A stretch of 46,112 nucleotides of DNA from Oscillospiraceae bacterium (GTDB taxonomy: Bacteria > Bacillota > Clostridia > Oscillospirales > Ruminococcaceae): the NCBI GenBank assembly GCA_009777835.1, contig WRKZ01000007.1, positions 1 through 46,112 on the forward strand. Reading direction: 5' to 3'. How positions within the stretch are numbered: the first letter of the stretch is position 1; each line of letters starts with the position of its first letter. This document shows, piece by piece, positions 34,752 through 43,207 of this stretch. Under the pieces are notes generated by a model. The model was given only the letters and a program-made list of their open reading frames with translations. It was not told the DNA's origin and did no database searches. The position numbers were made by a program, and so were the translations under genes.

Positions 34752-34829
34752 ATGTAAGGTAAAACCGCAGGGGAAGCCCTGCACCCCTCGCCCCAAGGGG
34801 CGAGATATTACACCCTTACTTTCAATAAA
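34752..34829 (-). repeat. Dispersed repeat A, copy 2
   Basis: 78 bp homologous to 28693-28786 in inverted orientation, with the same terminal blocks and a TCGCCCCTTGGGGCGA hairpin in the variable middle. It lies between the infC attenuator and the infC ribosome-binding site. Confidence 0.75.
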
Positions 34830-34860
34830 CACACACTGCTTAAAACTTATTCAAAACAAA

Positions 34861-34881
34861 AGCACGGGAATTTCCCGTGCT
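34861..34881 (-). terminator. Attenuator in the infC leader (likely L20-responsive)
   Basis: AGCACGGGAA and its complement form a strong hairpin with a T-rich tail (TTTTGTTTT) on the minus strand, about 120 nt after the transcription start and 130 nt before infC. Upstream, 34900-34910 contains CACAGGGAAAT (minus strand), which resembles the hairpin's own 5' arm and could pair with its 3' arm as an antiterminator. In B. subtilis L20 controls this operon by leader attenuation; the same is likely here. Confidence 0.75.
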
Positions 34882-35004
34882 TACAAAAAGACTGTACCGA
34901 TTTCCCTGTGAAAATCAAACCAATTTCTTTTCGTAAACAGCCTGCAAGCATTTAGGCAAGTCAGGCGCAGGATTTTCCGCTTTCGTTTACTTGAATACCG
35001 TAAC

Positions 35005-35033
35005 AGTATACACCATGATTTTCATTTTGTCAA
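35005..35033 (-). promoter_or_regulatory. Promoter of infC-rpmI-rplT
   Basis: TTGACA (35033-35028) and TATACT (35010-35005) on the minus strand with a 17-bp spacer, starting near 34998. It lies 31 bp beyond the 3' end of the activase gene. Confidence 0.85.
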
Positions 35034-35063
35034 GCGTTTTTCAAAAATTTTTCAATATTTTTT

Positions 35064-38000
35064 TCAGGGCTTGCCGATTACCTTCTCGTACTTGTTCGTC
35101 ATCATGATTGCGCTTTCCTCCAAACCGGATTTGTCCGCCCCCACGAAATCCATATTCTTTCGCGCTTGCGACAACATCAAACGAATCCGATTCAACTGAT
35201 TAACCTCACTCGCACCGGGGTCATAATCCACCGCAACAATGTTCGACTGGGGATTTCTCCGCTTAAGCTCACCGATAATCCCTTTTCCGACTATGTGGTT
35301 CGGCAGACAGGCGAACGGCTGCATACAGATTATATTATCGACTCCGTCACGCATTAACTCCATCATTTCAGCGGTCAGCATCCAACCTTCCCCTGCGATG
35401 TTCCCGGTCGAAACAATTCCATCTACCAATTTGCGAACTTCTCTAAACGGCATATGCTCTCCGAACTTAGTCCCTTTGATTGCTTCGGCGACGGGTTTTT
35501 GCAACCACTCAAACATATCGATTACCTTGTTTGAGATGAACCACCGCTTCCATGATACGGTCAAGAATTCATGTCGCGAATTCGCGTGGTCGCACATAAA
35601 CCCCAGGAAACTGATGAATCCCGGAACAACCGCTTCCGCCCCCTCTGACTCCACTACGTCAACCACAAAATTATTCGCCATCGGGTGGTATTTCACCAGG
35701 ACTTCGCCGACAATTCCGACCCGCGGTTTCTCAATTTCAAACACCGGCAACTCATTAAACTCCCGAACAATGTTTCGCACATTCACTGTGAATCGCTTAC
35801 GATTAAGCGATTTTACTTCCCCCTTGAGGAACTCATTCCATTTTTCATAAAGTTTGTTCGCACTGCCCTTCTCCATTTCGTAAGGACGAACCCGATATAA
35901 ACACCGACTGAGCAGGTCACCGTAAATCAATGAAATCGCCGCCCTTGCCAACAGAATCGGCGTAAGACTGAACCCCGGGTTCTTTTCCATGCCGACTATG
36001 TTAAGCGAAATCAAAGGAATATCCTTGTACCCCGCTTCCTCCATAGCCTTTTTCAACATTCCGATGTAGTTGGTCGCACGGCAAGCCCCTCCTGTCTGAG
36101 TAATCATAACCGAAGTGGTTTCAAGGTCATATTTCCCGCTTTGAACAGCGTGCATAAGCTGCCCGATTGTCAAAATAGCGGGATAACAAGCGTCATTATT
36201 GACGTATTTCAGCCCCTCATCGATAACCTGTTGAGAATAATCCTTCAAAATCACAAGATTAACCCCGGAAGCACGGAATGCGTGTTCCATTAAATTAAAG
36301 TGAATCGGCGACAACTGCGGAGCGAGAACGGTATGGGTCTTACGCATCGCTTTGGTGAACAGCGGATGCCGTTCAAACGCTTTAATCTCACCTTTAGCGA
36401 CGTAACCTTTACGCTCACGCTCTTCAACCACCGAGAACAGCGAACGCAAACGAATCCGCGCCGCACCTAGATTGTTCACCTCATCGATTTTCAAGACGGT
36501 GTAAAGCCTTCCGCACTGTTCGAGCATTTCTTGAACCTGGTCGGTCGTAACCGCATCAAGTCCGCACCCGAAAGAATTAAGCTGAACCAACTCCAATTCC
36601 TGCTTTTCGGTTACAAGAGTAGCCGAAGCATACAGTCGGGTATGATACATCCACTGGTCAACACTGCGAAGCGGTCGCAGAACCTCGGCTAAATGCGCCA
36701 CCGAATCTTCGGTAAGCACTGCATAACCGAATCCGTTTACCATTTCGGGGATTCCGTGGTTGATTTCCGGGTCAATGTGATACGGCCGCCCTGCAAGAAC
36801 AATTCCCTTGCCGCCGTTCTTTTTAAGAAGGGCGAGGGTTTCTTCACCTTTTCGACGAATATCCCCCTTAAATCTACGGTCTGCTTCATACGCTTTAGCC
36901 AATGCCCGCCCGATTTCGCCGCCGCTGATTCCCAACGGAAGAAATTCTTCTACGAGCCTTTCGGACATTCTTTCATGTTCGTAAATCGGCAGAAACGGAT
37001 TCATCAACTCAACCGAATGTTCACGCAATTCGGGAATGGAATTCTTGAGTACTTCACTGTAGGTTGCCACTACGGGACAGTTATAATGATTATCTCCGCC
37101 GTGACCTTCGTCCATCTCATAAGTCAAACAAGGGAAGAAAATCAACTTAACACCATCGTCAATCAGCGACATTACATGACCGTGCGCCAATTTCGCAGGG
37201 TAGCAAACCGACTCCGACGGCATAGTTTCAATTCCGTAATCGTAGATTTCCCGCGACGATTTCGGCGACAGCTTCACACTGTAGCCGAGTTCGGTGAAGA
37301 ACGTATGCCAGAACGGATAATTCTCGTAAAATCCCAACACCCGCGGAATGCCAATTACACCACGCTTCGCCGCAGACTCCGGCAGAGACTTATAATCAAA
37401 CACGCGGTTATACTTATACTCGTACAGATTCGGCAACTCGAACTTTTTCGAATTTATTCCCACACCGATTTCACAGCGATTATTCGTAATAAATTTCGAA
37501 TCGTCATCAAACTTGCTGATTGTCAGCAAGCAATTATTGGCACATTTCGCACACCTTGCGGTAGACTTCTTAATAGTAAAAGTTTCGAGCCGCTGTAAAT
37601 CGGCAATGGTTGAACCTTTTTTATCATCCCGCTCAAATGCGATTAACGCACTCCCATATGCACCCATAAGCCCGGCTTGAGCAGGACGAACTACGTTTCG
37701 ACCGCAAGTAAGCTCAAACGCACGAAGCACCGAGTTGTTCAGGAACGTCCCCCCCTGCACAATGATTTTTTCCCCCATTGATTCCGGTTCACGGACTTTG
37801 ATTACCTTAAACAACGCATTCTTCACTACCGAATAGCTCAATCCCGCAGAAATATCCGCAACCGAAGCCCCCTCTTTCTGCGCCTGTTTGACCCGGCTGT
37901 TCATAAATACGGTACAGCGAGAACCCAAATCTACCGGATTCTCGGCTGAAAGACCAACTTCAGCGAATTCGGCAGCTTTCATACTCAAAGCGTTAGCAAA

Positions 38001-39365
38001 GTTCTCAATAAAAGAACCGCACCCCGACGAACAGGCTTCGTTAAGCAAAATAGATTCAATTTCACCGTTTCTGACCCGCATACATTTCATGTCTTGCCCA
38101 CCGATGTCGAGAATAAACTCCACCCCCGGCAGGATTTTCTCTGCCGCTTTATAATGCGCCATCGTCTCAATTTCACCGAAATCAATTCCCAGTGCTGCCT
38201 TCACAAGATGTTCCCCGTAACCCGTAGCTGTCGCTTTTGCTATGTATGCTTTTTCGGGGAGTTTTCCGTAAATGTCTTTCAAAATCCCAATGACCGACTT
38301 CAGCGGGTCTCCCATATTGTTATCGTAATGGGTATAAAGAATTTCCGCTTTTTCGTTAATCAGAACAGCTTTTGTAGTCGTACTGCCCATATCAACGCCG
38401 AGGTAGCACCCGCCGGAATGTTTCGCCAAGTCACCTTCGGGGATTACGTCCGACTTATGCCGCTCTGTAAACTCACGCTTGTCCGATTCATCTTTAAACA
38501 ACGGTTGAAGCCGCTCGACTTCATGCACCACCACCGAATCCAAGGCTGAAATCTTTTCCTTTAAATGCTGAAGAGTAACTTCTTCGGTACTTTCGCCGAC
38601 ACCTTCCGATAATGCCGCCCCCATAGCCACGAACAAATTCGCATCTTCAGGAAATATAATGTTTTCGTCCGTCAATTCCAGCGTTTCAATAAAACGATTG
38701 CGAAGTTCCGATAAATAATGCAACGGACCGCCCAAGAACGCAATTTTCCCGCGAATCGGCTTACCGCAAGCAAGTCCGCTAATCGTCTGATTCACCACCG
38801 ACTGGTAAATCGATGCGGCAATGTCAGACTTTTTCGCCCCGTCATTCATCAGTGGCTGAATATCGCTTTTAGCGAAAACCCCGCAACGAGAAGCAATCGG
38901 GTAAATAGTCTCGTAATTCTTTGCCATTTCGTTGAGTCCGGTAACGTCGGTGTTCAAGAGTGCCGCCATCTGGTCAATGAACGCACCCGTTCCGCCGGCA
39001 CAACTGCCGTTCATTCGCTGTTCGAGTCCGCCTGTGAAGTATGTAATCTTCGCATCCTCGCCGCCTAATTCAATCGCAACGTCGGTATCCGGGATTAACA
39101 CTTCGACCGCACGCGCACCTGCGCTAACCTCCTGCACAAAGGGAATGTCAAGCCACTTAGCCGCATTTATCCCCCCCGAACCCGTCACAGCAATCCGCGC
39201 CGAATCCCCTTTGAGGGAATCTACACATTCACCCAGGACTTCAGCAAGCGTTTTCTTTATATCGGAATAATGCCTTTGATATTTCTGATAAATAATCTTG
39301 TTATCCTCACCCAAAACAGCGATTTTCACCGTGGTTGAACCCACGTCAAGACCGATTCTTTTCAT
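35064..39365 (-). CDS. Acyl-CoA dehydratase activase, large fused form
   Basis: 1433 residues. Two BadF/HgdC-type ASKHA ATPase domains are in tandem: the first opens GLDVGSTTVKIAVLG with ELGGEDAKITYF and NGSCAGGTGAFIDQ, the second opens GVDMGSTTTKAVLI with DIGGQDMKCMRV and EACSSGCGSFIEN, where Cys residues of this kind hold the [4Fe-4S] cluster of the activator. A Cys-rich CAKCANNC segment and a long DUF2229/HgdB-like C-terminal region follow. This architecture is widespread in Clostridia. It should use ATP to inject a low-potential electron into a partner, but no 2-hydroxyacyl-CoA dehydratase genes are adjacent. Confidence 0.87.
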   Translation of the reverse strand: MKRIGLDVGSTTVKIAVLGEDNKIIYQKYQRHYSDIKKTLAEVLGECVDSLKGDSARIAVTGSGGINAAKWLDIPFVQEVSAGARAVEVLIPDTDVAIELGGEDAKITYFTGGLEQRMNGSCAGGTGAFIDQMAALLNTDVTGLNEMAKNYETIYPIASRCGVFAKSDIQPLMNDGAKKSDIAASIYQSVVNQTISGLACGKPIRGKIAFLGGPLHYLSELRNRFIETLELTDENIIFPEDANLFVAMGAALSEGVGESTEEVTLQHLKEKISALDSVVVHEVERLQPLFKDESDKREFTERHKSDVIPEGDLAKHSGGCYLGVDMGSTTTKAVLINEKAEILYTHYDNNMGDPLKSVIGILKDIYGKLPEKAYIAKATATGYGEHLVKAALGIDFGEIETMAHYKAAEKILPGVEFILDIGGQDMKCMRVRNGEIESILLNEACSSGCGSFIENFANALSMKAAEFAEVGLSAENPVDLGSRCTVFMNSRVKQAQKEGASVADISAGLSYSVVKNALFKVIKVREPESMGEKIIVQGGTFLNNSVLRAFELTCGRNVVRPAQAGLMGAYGSALIAFERDDKKGSTIADLQRLETFTIKKSTARCAKCANNCLLTISKFDDDSKFITNNRCEIGVGINSKKFELPNLYEYKYNRVFDYKSLPESAAKRGVIGIPRVLGFYENYPFWHTFFTELGYSVKLSPKSSREIYDYGIETMPSESVCYPAKLAHGHVMSLIDDGVKLIFFPCLTYEMDEGHGGDNHYNCPVVATYSEVLKNSIPELREHSVELMNPFLPIYEHERMSERLVEEFLPLGISGGEIGRALAKAYEADRRFKGDIRRKGEETLALLKKNGGKGIVLAGRPYHIDPEINHGIPEMVNGFGYAVLTEDSVAHLAEVLRPLRSVDQWMYHTRLYASATLVTEKQELELVQLNSFGCGLDAVTTDQVQEMLEQCGRLYTVLKIDEVNNLGAARIRLRSLFSVVEERERKGYVAKGEIKAFERHPLFTKAMRKTHTVLAPQLSPIHFNLMEHAFRASGVNLVILKDYSQQVIDEGLKYVNNDACYPAILTIGQLMHAVQSGKYDLETTSVMITQTGGACRATNYIGMLKKAMEEAGYKDIPLISLNIVGMEKNPGFSLTPILLARAAISLIYGDLLSRCLYRVRPYEMEKGSANKLYEKWNEFLKGEVKSLNRKRFTVNVRNIVREFNELPVFEIEKPRVGIVGEVLVKYHPMANNFVVDVVESEGAEAVVPGFISFLGFMCDHANSRHEFLTVSWKRWFISNKVIDMFEWLQKPVAEAIKGTKFGEHMPFREVRKLVDGIVSTGNIAGEGWMLTAEMMELMRDGVDNIICMQPFACLPNHIVGKGIIGELKRRNPQSNIVAVDYDPGASEVNQLNRIRLMLSQARKNMDFVGADKSGLEESAIMMTNKYEKVIGKP

Positions 39366-39390
39366 AATTGTTCTCTTTAACCTCCGTTAT

Positions 39391-39406
39391 CTTGTATTCG
39401 TACAAG
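39391..39406. promoter_or_regulatory. Inverted repeat at the activase transcription start
   Basis: CTTGTA (39391-39396) and TACAAG (39401-39406) flank a 4-bp centre. The site covers the predicted start about 5-20 bp downstream of the -10 box, where a repressor could block transcription, or it may form a short RNA hairpin. Confidence 0.35.
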
Positions 39407-39410
39407 TGAG

Positions 39411-39439
39411 AGTATACTATATTTTGATTTCAAAATCAA
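39411..39439 (-). promoter_or_regulatory. Promoter of the activase gene
   Basis: TTGATT (39439-39434) and TATACT (39416-39411) on the minus strand with 17 bp between. The spacer contains the A/T palindrome TTTTGAAATCAAAA. An AACGGAGG site lies before the ATG at 39365. Confidence 0.7.
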
Positions 39440-39536
39440 GATGTAATTTTTGGTCGTTTATGCGGTATATAGCAAACTTGTTTGAATTTAGGCAAAGCCA
39501 AACGCAAACGCTCGCCGCTGTCATATAGCAGTTCCG

Positions 39537-40004
39537 CTATTCGAACATCTGCGTTTCGATTTCAGCCGCTCGCTCATCGCAAATCAAATAGACTATATTC
39601 CCGTTCCTGCCCACTATTGAAGCAGCCGCCGCTATTCTGCCTTGAGGGTAGAAGGTCTCGTCAAGCAAATCCGATTGATGCTCCAGCATTGCGTTATAAA
39701 CCGCACCGGATTCGCCTTCTTTCGCCTCAATTATCAGCAACTGCACAAAAAATGACGAAATCGCCGCTTCTTTTGCGACATAGCTTACCGCTAAATCCGG
39801 CTCGACTTTATAATCGGCTATTCGACCAGGGGAAATATCCTTCATAAGCGGGGAATCGGCAACATCGAAAAAGCCGGATTCAACCAGCTTCTCGTAAATC
39901 TCTTCCGGCGAGCGCGGATTGCTTTCGGGCTTGTCCGGTGCACATGATGTCAGTGATGTCAGCAGCAAAGCCGCCGACATCAGCATTATAACGATTTTTT
40001 TCAT
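39537..40004 (-). CDS. DUF4358-like lipoprotein
   Basis: 155 residues with a lipoprotein signal peptide (hydrophobic core and LTSC, Cys21 as lipid anchor). The mature part has the pattern of DUF4358 proteins of Firmicutes: EEIYEKLVESGFF, a central GRIADYKVEPDLAVSYVAKEAAISSF, and a C-terminal GRNGNIVYLICDE. The function of the family is unknown. It follows the flavodoxin-like gene on the same strand with a 33-bp gap. Confidence 0.72.
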   Translation of the reverse strand: MKKIVIMLMSAALLLTSLTSCAPDKPESNPRSPEEIYEKLVESGFFDVADSPLMKDISPGRIADYKVEPDLAVSYVAKEAAISSFFVQLLIIEAKEGESGAVYNAMLEHQSDLLDETFYPQGRIAAAASIVGRNGNIVYLICDERAAEIETQMFE

Positions 40005-40037
40005 TTTACTTCTCTTTTCGGTTTCTTTTCGATTCTA

Positions 40038-40655
40038 TTACTTTATAAAGTTAGTCTTAACCCTGGTCACTGCTTCGGGAGGGGGCAAATTCGCTTTTTC
40101 TTTCATTTTGAGGAGATACGCCGCATTTCGCCCGATAACTTCCATCATCTGAACGCCTTCGATGTCCTGCGCCGCCTGTTCGCCGTTTAATCCGTGAATC
40201 CCGCTCCAATACACCGTCGGCACGATGAGCATTTCCGCCAATTCGAAATACTGATTAAGGGTATGCAGTGCCGCCGTCCCCCCTGCCCTTCTCATAGCGA
40301 CTATTCCGGCAGCTGGCTTGAACCGAAACTTCCCGGGGTTCGAATAAAACAGCCGGTCAAGAAAACTCTTGAGTGTTCCGTTGATTCCCGCATAATAAAC
40401 CGGCGAACCGACAATCAACCCATCGGAAGCGTGAATTTTTTCGGCGATTTCGTTCAAGCTGTCTTTATCGCCCGAAACACATTTCTTCGCCGAATAACAA
40501 CCGCCGCAAGCGACACATCCGCGCAGATTCATCTTACCGACTTGAATGATTTCAGATTCTACTCCTTCTTTTTCAAGCGATTCTGCGATTACCCCCAAAG
40601 CGAAAGCGGTTGTTCCGTTTTCGTGCGGGCTGCCGTTAATTAATGTAATTTTCAT
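40038..40655 (-). CDS. Flavodoxin-like NAD(P)H-dependent FMN oxidoreductase
   Basis: 205 residues from the ATG at 40655, preceded by AAAGGGAA. The FMN phosphate loop is INGSPHENGTT; the isoalloxazine-binding loop is GSPVYYAGINGTLKSFLDR. A Cys motif CVACGGCYSAKKC follows the first helix, as in the iron-sulfur flavoprotein-like and NADPH-dependent FMN reductases of anaerobes. It probably carries FMN and moves electrons; the partner is unknown. Its promoter is back-to-back with that of the rnf operon, which may mean shared control. Confidence 0.85.
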   Translation of the reverse strand: MKITLINGSPHENGTTAFALGVIAESLEKEGVESEIIQVGKMNLRGCVACGGCYSAKKCVSGDKDSLNEIAEKIHASDGLIVGSPVYYAGINGTLKSFLDRLFYSNPGKFRFKPAAGIVAMRRAGGTAALHTLNQYFELAEMLIVPTVYWSGIHGLNGEQAAQDIEGVQMMEVIGRNAAYLLKMKEKANLPPPEAVTRVKTNFIK

Positions 40656-40692
40656 GTTGAGTTCCCTTTCAGATTTTCGCACATAGATTAGT

Positions 40693-40721
40693 AGTATACC
40701 ATCTAACGATTTGAAAGTCAA
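40693..40721 (-). promoter_or_regulatory. Promoter of the flavodoxin-like gene
   Basis: TTGACT (40721-40716) and TATACT (40698-40693) on the minus strand with a 17-bp spacer. Confidence 0.75.
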
Positions 40722-40722
40722 G

Positions 40723-40760
40723 ACTTACCTCAAACTTACTTGAAATACCCCTTGACTTAC
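40723..40760. promoter_or_regulatory. Three phased ACTTAC direct repeats between divergent promoters
   Basis: ACTTAC occurs at 40723, 40734 and 40755, so the spacings are 11 and 21 bp, one and two helical turns. The last two extend to ACTTACTT. The third overlaps the -35 of the rnf promoter, and the first abuts the -35 of the flavodoxin promoter. This looks like an operator array, not proven. Confidence 0.4.
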
Positions 40761-40780
40761 TTAAATATATATGTTATCAT
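40752..40780 (+). promoter_or_regulatory. Promoter of the rnf operon
   Basis: TTGACT (40752-40757) and TATCAT (40775-40780) with a 17-bp spacer. The leader to rnfC is about 45 nt. Confidence 0.75.
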
Positions 40781-40832
40781 ATTTGAATAAATGTGTCAAG
40801 AATAGAGTATAACGAGAGGGTGAATCACCGCG

Positions 40833-42125
40833 ATGATAATAAATACAGTCACGCTCCCCGTCCACAACAATTCGGCAGAGAAAGCTACAGTCACCCCGGA
40901 ACTGCCCGAAAAAGTCATTATCAGTATGGCGCAAAGCATCGGCGCACCCTGCGAACCGCTGGTAAAACCCGGCGACCGTGTATTAAAAGGACAGCTAATC
41001 GGCGATTCATCGGGGAACGTATCTGCACCGGTTCATGCAAGTGTCAGCGGGAAGGTGAGCGGAGAAACCGAAATCCTCAACATTTCGGGGAAACTCAGCC
41101 GCGCAATCGTAATTGAAACCGATTCGATTCAAGAACTGCATCCCGATATAAAACCGCCGACCGTCACAGACAGAGAATCTTTTTTGAAAGCGGTACGCGA
41201 TTCGGGGAGCGTGGGTTTAGGCGGGGCAGGATTCCCTACTCATCTCAAGTTGGACTACGACAGAAAACGAGCAACCGCCGATACGTTAATCATCAACGCG
41301 GCAGAGTGTGAGCCGTTTATTACGAGCGATTACCGTGAAATCATGGAACTCCCCCACGACGTAATCGAAGGTATCAGATTGGTTATGAAATACATCGGGA
41401 TTCCGAAAGCTCTTATAGGAATTGAAGGTGACAAACCCGATGCAATCGAGAAAATGCGGGAAGTCAGTGCAAACTTCCCCGAAATAACGGTAAAACAACT
41501 CCCTGCGAAATACCCGCAAGGCGCGGAGAAAGTCATCGTATACCAAATGACGGGCAAACTGGTCAAGAAGGGCAAACTCCCGCTTGATTCGGGCTGTATA
41601 GTCATGAACGTATCGACTATTTCGTTCCTTGCCGAATATATGAGAACCGGGATTCCTTTAATCACCCGCCGCGTGACAATCGACGGTGATGAAGAGTTAA
41701 TCGATAAAGAAAACGCCAAGAACGTTTTCGTTCCGGTGGGAACAACGCTCGAACATCTGCGTAAAATCGCCGGTCTGAAACGCGAACCCGCAAGAATCAT
41801 CATCGGCGGGCCTATGATGGGTTCCTGCGTTTACGACATGAACACCCCGGTTGTCAAGACTACGGGTTCGGTGCTTTTCCTGGGAGAACCCGATTTCACG
41901 CGTGAATCGCCCTGTATTCGTTGTGGAAAATGTATTCACGTCTGCTCAATTAATTTGAATCCGTATGAAATCAATCGCGCTTACGATGCGAAAAACGTCG
42001 AAATGCTCAAAAAACTTTGTGCCGATATGTGTATGAGTTGTGCGTCGTGTTCTTTCATATGCCCTGCAAAACGTCATATCAGCGAAAAAGGCCAACTGGC
42101 GAAACAACTTGTCTTAAAAAAATGA
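40833..42125 (+). CDS. rnfC: Rnf complex subunit RnfC
   Basis: 430 residues. The N-terminal barrel-sandwich part is followed by a Gly-rich NADH/FMN site GLGGAGFPTH (residues 129-137) and INAAECEPF. Two [4Fe-4S] ferredoxin motifs lie at the C-terminus: CIRCGKCIHVC (361-371) and CMSCASCSFIC (400-410). RnfC is the NADH-binding peripheral subunit of the ferredoxin:NAD+ oxidoreductase that pumps Na+ or H+. It is first in the operon, directly after its promoter. Confidence 0.94.
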   Translation: MIINTVTLPVHNNSAEKATVTPELPEKVIISMAQSIGAPCEPLVKPGDRVLKGQLIGDSSGNVSAPVHASVSGKVSGETEILNISGKLSRAIVIETDSIQELHPDIKPPTVTDRESFLKAVRDSGSVGLGGAGFPTHLKLDYDRKRATADTLIINAAECEPFITSDYREIMELPHDVIEGIRLVMKYIGIPKALIGIEGDKPDAIEKMREVSANFPEITVKQLPAKYPQGAEKVIVYQMTGKLVKKGKLPLDSGCIVMNVSTISFLAEYMRTGIPLITRRVTIDGDEELIDKENAKNVFVPVGTTLEHLRKIAGLKREPARIIIGGPMMGSCVYDMNTPVVKTTGSVLFLGEPDFTRESPCIRCGKCIHVCSINLNPYEINRAYDAKNVEMLKKLCADMCMSCASCSFICPAKRHISEKGQLAKQLVLKK

Positions 42126-42159
42126 TTGCCATTATTATGTATAAAAAAGGACTAACCGC

Positions 42160-43098
42160 ATGAATAAACTCATTATTGAACCCAATCCGCATATACGCAG
42201 TTCGAACACGACCTCACAAATCATGGTGGGGGTTATAATAGCCGCCATTCCGTCGATTATAGCTTCGACAGTGTTTTTCGGATTGAAATCCCTGATTTTA
42301 ATCGCGACCTGCGTATCTGCCTGCATTTTTTTCGAATTCGCGTTCCGTTTGATTTTCAAAAAACCGCATACAATCGCTAACTTTTCGGCAGTAATTACCG
42401 GGATTCTGTTAGCGTTCTGTCTCCCGGTAACTTTTCCGCTCTATATGGCGGTAATAGGCTCGTTCGTTTCAATCGTGATTGTCAAAGAAATGTTCGGCGG
42501 AATCGGTCAAAACTTTGCGAACCCCGCTATCGTAGGGCGAATCGTACTTATGCTGTCATTTCCGTCGTATATGTCAAACTACGTTGAACCCTTCTTCTAC
42601 AATCATGCCGATTCATCGGTTGATGTTGTTTCAAGTGCGACCCCGCTTGCGGTCGAAGCCGGGGAAATCCTCCCTTCTTATCTGGATTTATTCCTCGGCA
42701 ATCACGGCGGCACACTGGGAGAAACCAGTGCATTAGCCCTTCTGCTGGGATTTGCTTATCTGCTCTGCATGAAAATCATTCGCTGGATTACTCCGGTGGT
42801 TTTCGTGGGAACGGTCGCTGTAGGAACGCTGGTTTTCGGCGGTGACCCATTGTTCGCCGTTTTAACGGGGGGAGTCCTGCTCGGTGCGATTTTCATGGCA
42901 ACCGATTATACGACTAATCCCATGACACCGCACGGTAAAGCGATTTTCGCTTTCGGTTGCGGACTGATTACGGTTATTATCCGACAATTCGGCGGAATGC
43001 CTGAAGGCGTAGCGTTCTCTATTCTAACCATGAACGTCTTAACCCCATTAATCGATAGAGTCACCAAAACAAAACCGTTTGGAGCGGACTCTTCTTAA
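42160..43098 (+). CDS. rnfD: Rnf complex subunit RnfD
   Basis: 312 residues with about nine hydrophobic helices. The covalent-FMN site DVVSSATPLA (flavinylated Thr161 expected) fits the Dxx(S/T)xAT rule recognised by ApbE. FGGIGQNFANPAIVGR and DYTTNPMTPHGKAIF are RnfD/NqrB signatures. It forms part of the membrane ion channel core. It follows rnfC by 34 bp. No apbE gene is in the window. Confidence 0.94.
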   Translation: MNKLIIEPNPHIRSSNTTSQIMVGVIIAAIPSIIASTVFFGLKSLILIATCVSACIFFEFAFRLIFKKPHTIANFSAVITGILLAFCLPVTFPLYMAVIGSFVSIVIVKEMFGGIGQNFANPAIVGRIVLMLSFPSYMSNYVEPFFYNHADSSVDVVSSATPLAVEAGEILPSYLDLFLGNHGGTLGETSALALLLGFAYLLCMKIIRWITPVVFVGTVAVGTLVFGGDPLFAVLTGGVLLGAIFMATDYTTNPMTPHGKAIFAFGCGLITVIIRQFGGMPEGVAFSILTMNVLTPLIDRVTKTKPFGADSS

Positions 43099-43207
43099 CT
43101 TCCTTATTACTGCTAAAGTCGTTTGAAAGACAAATATTAAACCGAAACAAATGTCAAGACTTTCGTTTCGGAGTAATATATAATAAATGTAAGGAAATAG
43201 TCGGACA

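Noticed and set aside
34746-34832. Longer IF-3 starting at 34832
   Set aside because: The extension is the translated repeat A. A GGAGG site lies inside it, next to the expected IF-3 N-terminus.
36693-37598. 301-codon frame antisense to the activase gene, and similar long antisense frames in carB
   Set aside because: They mirror strongly coding sequence on the minus strand and show no protein family features.
40793-41116. Alternative 107-codon frame at the start of rnfC
   Set aside because: Out of frame with the clear RnfC coding sequence, and highly basic shadow composition.
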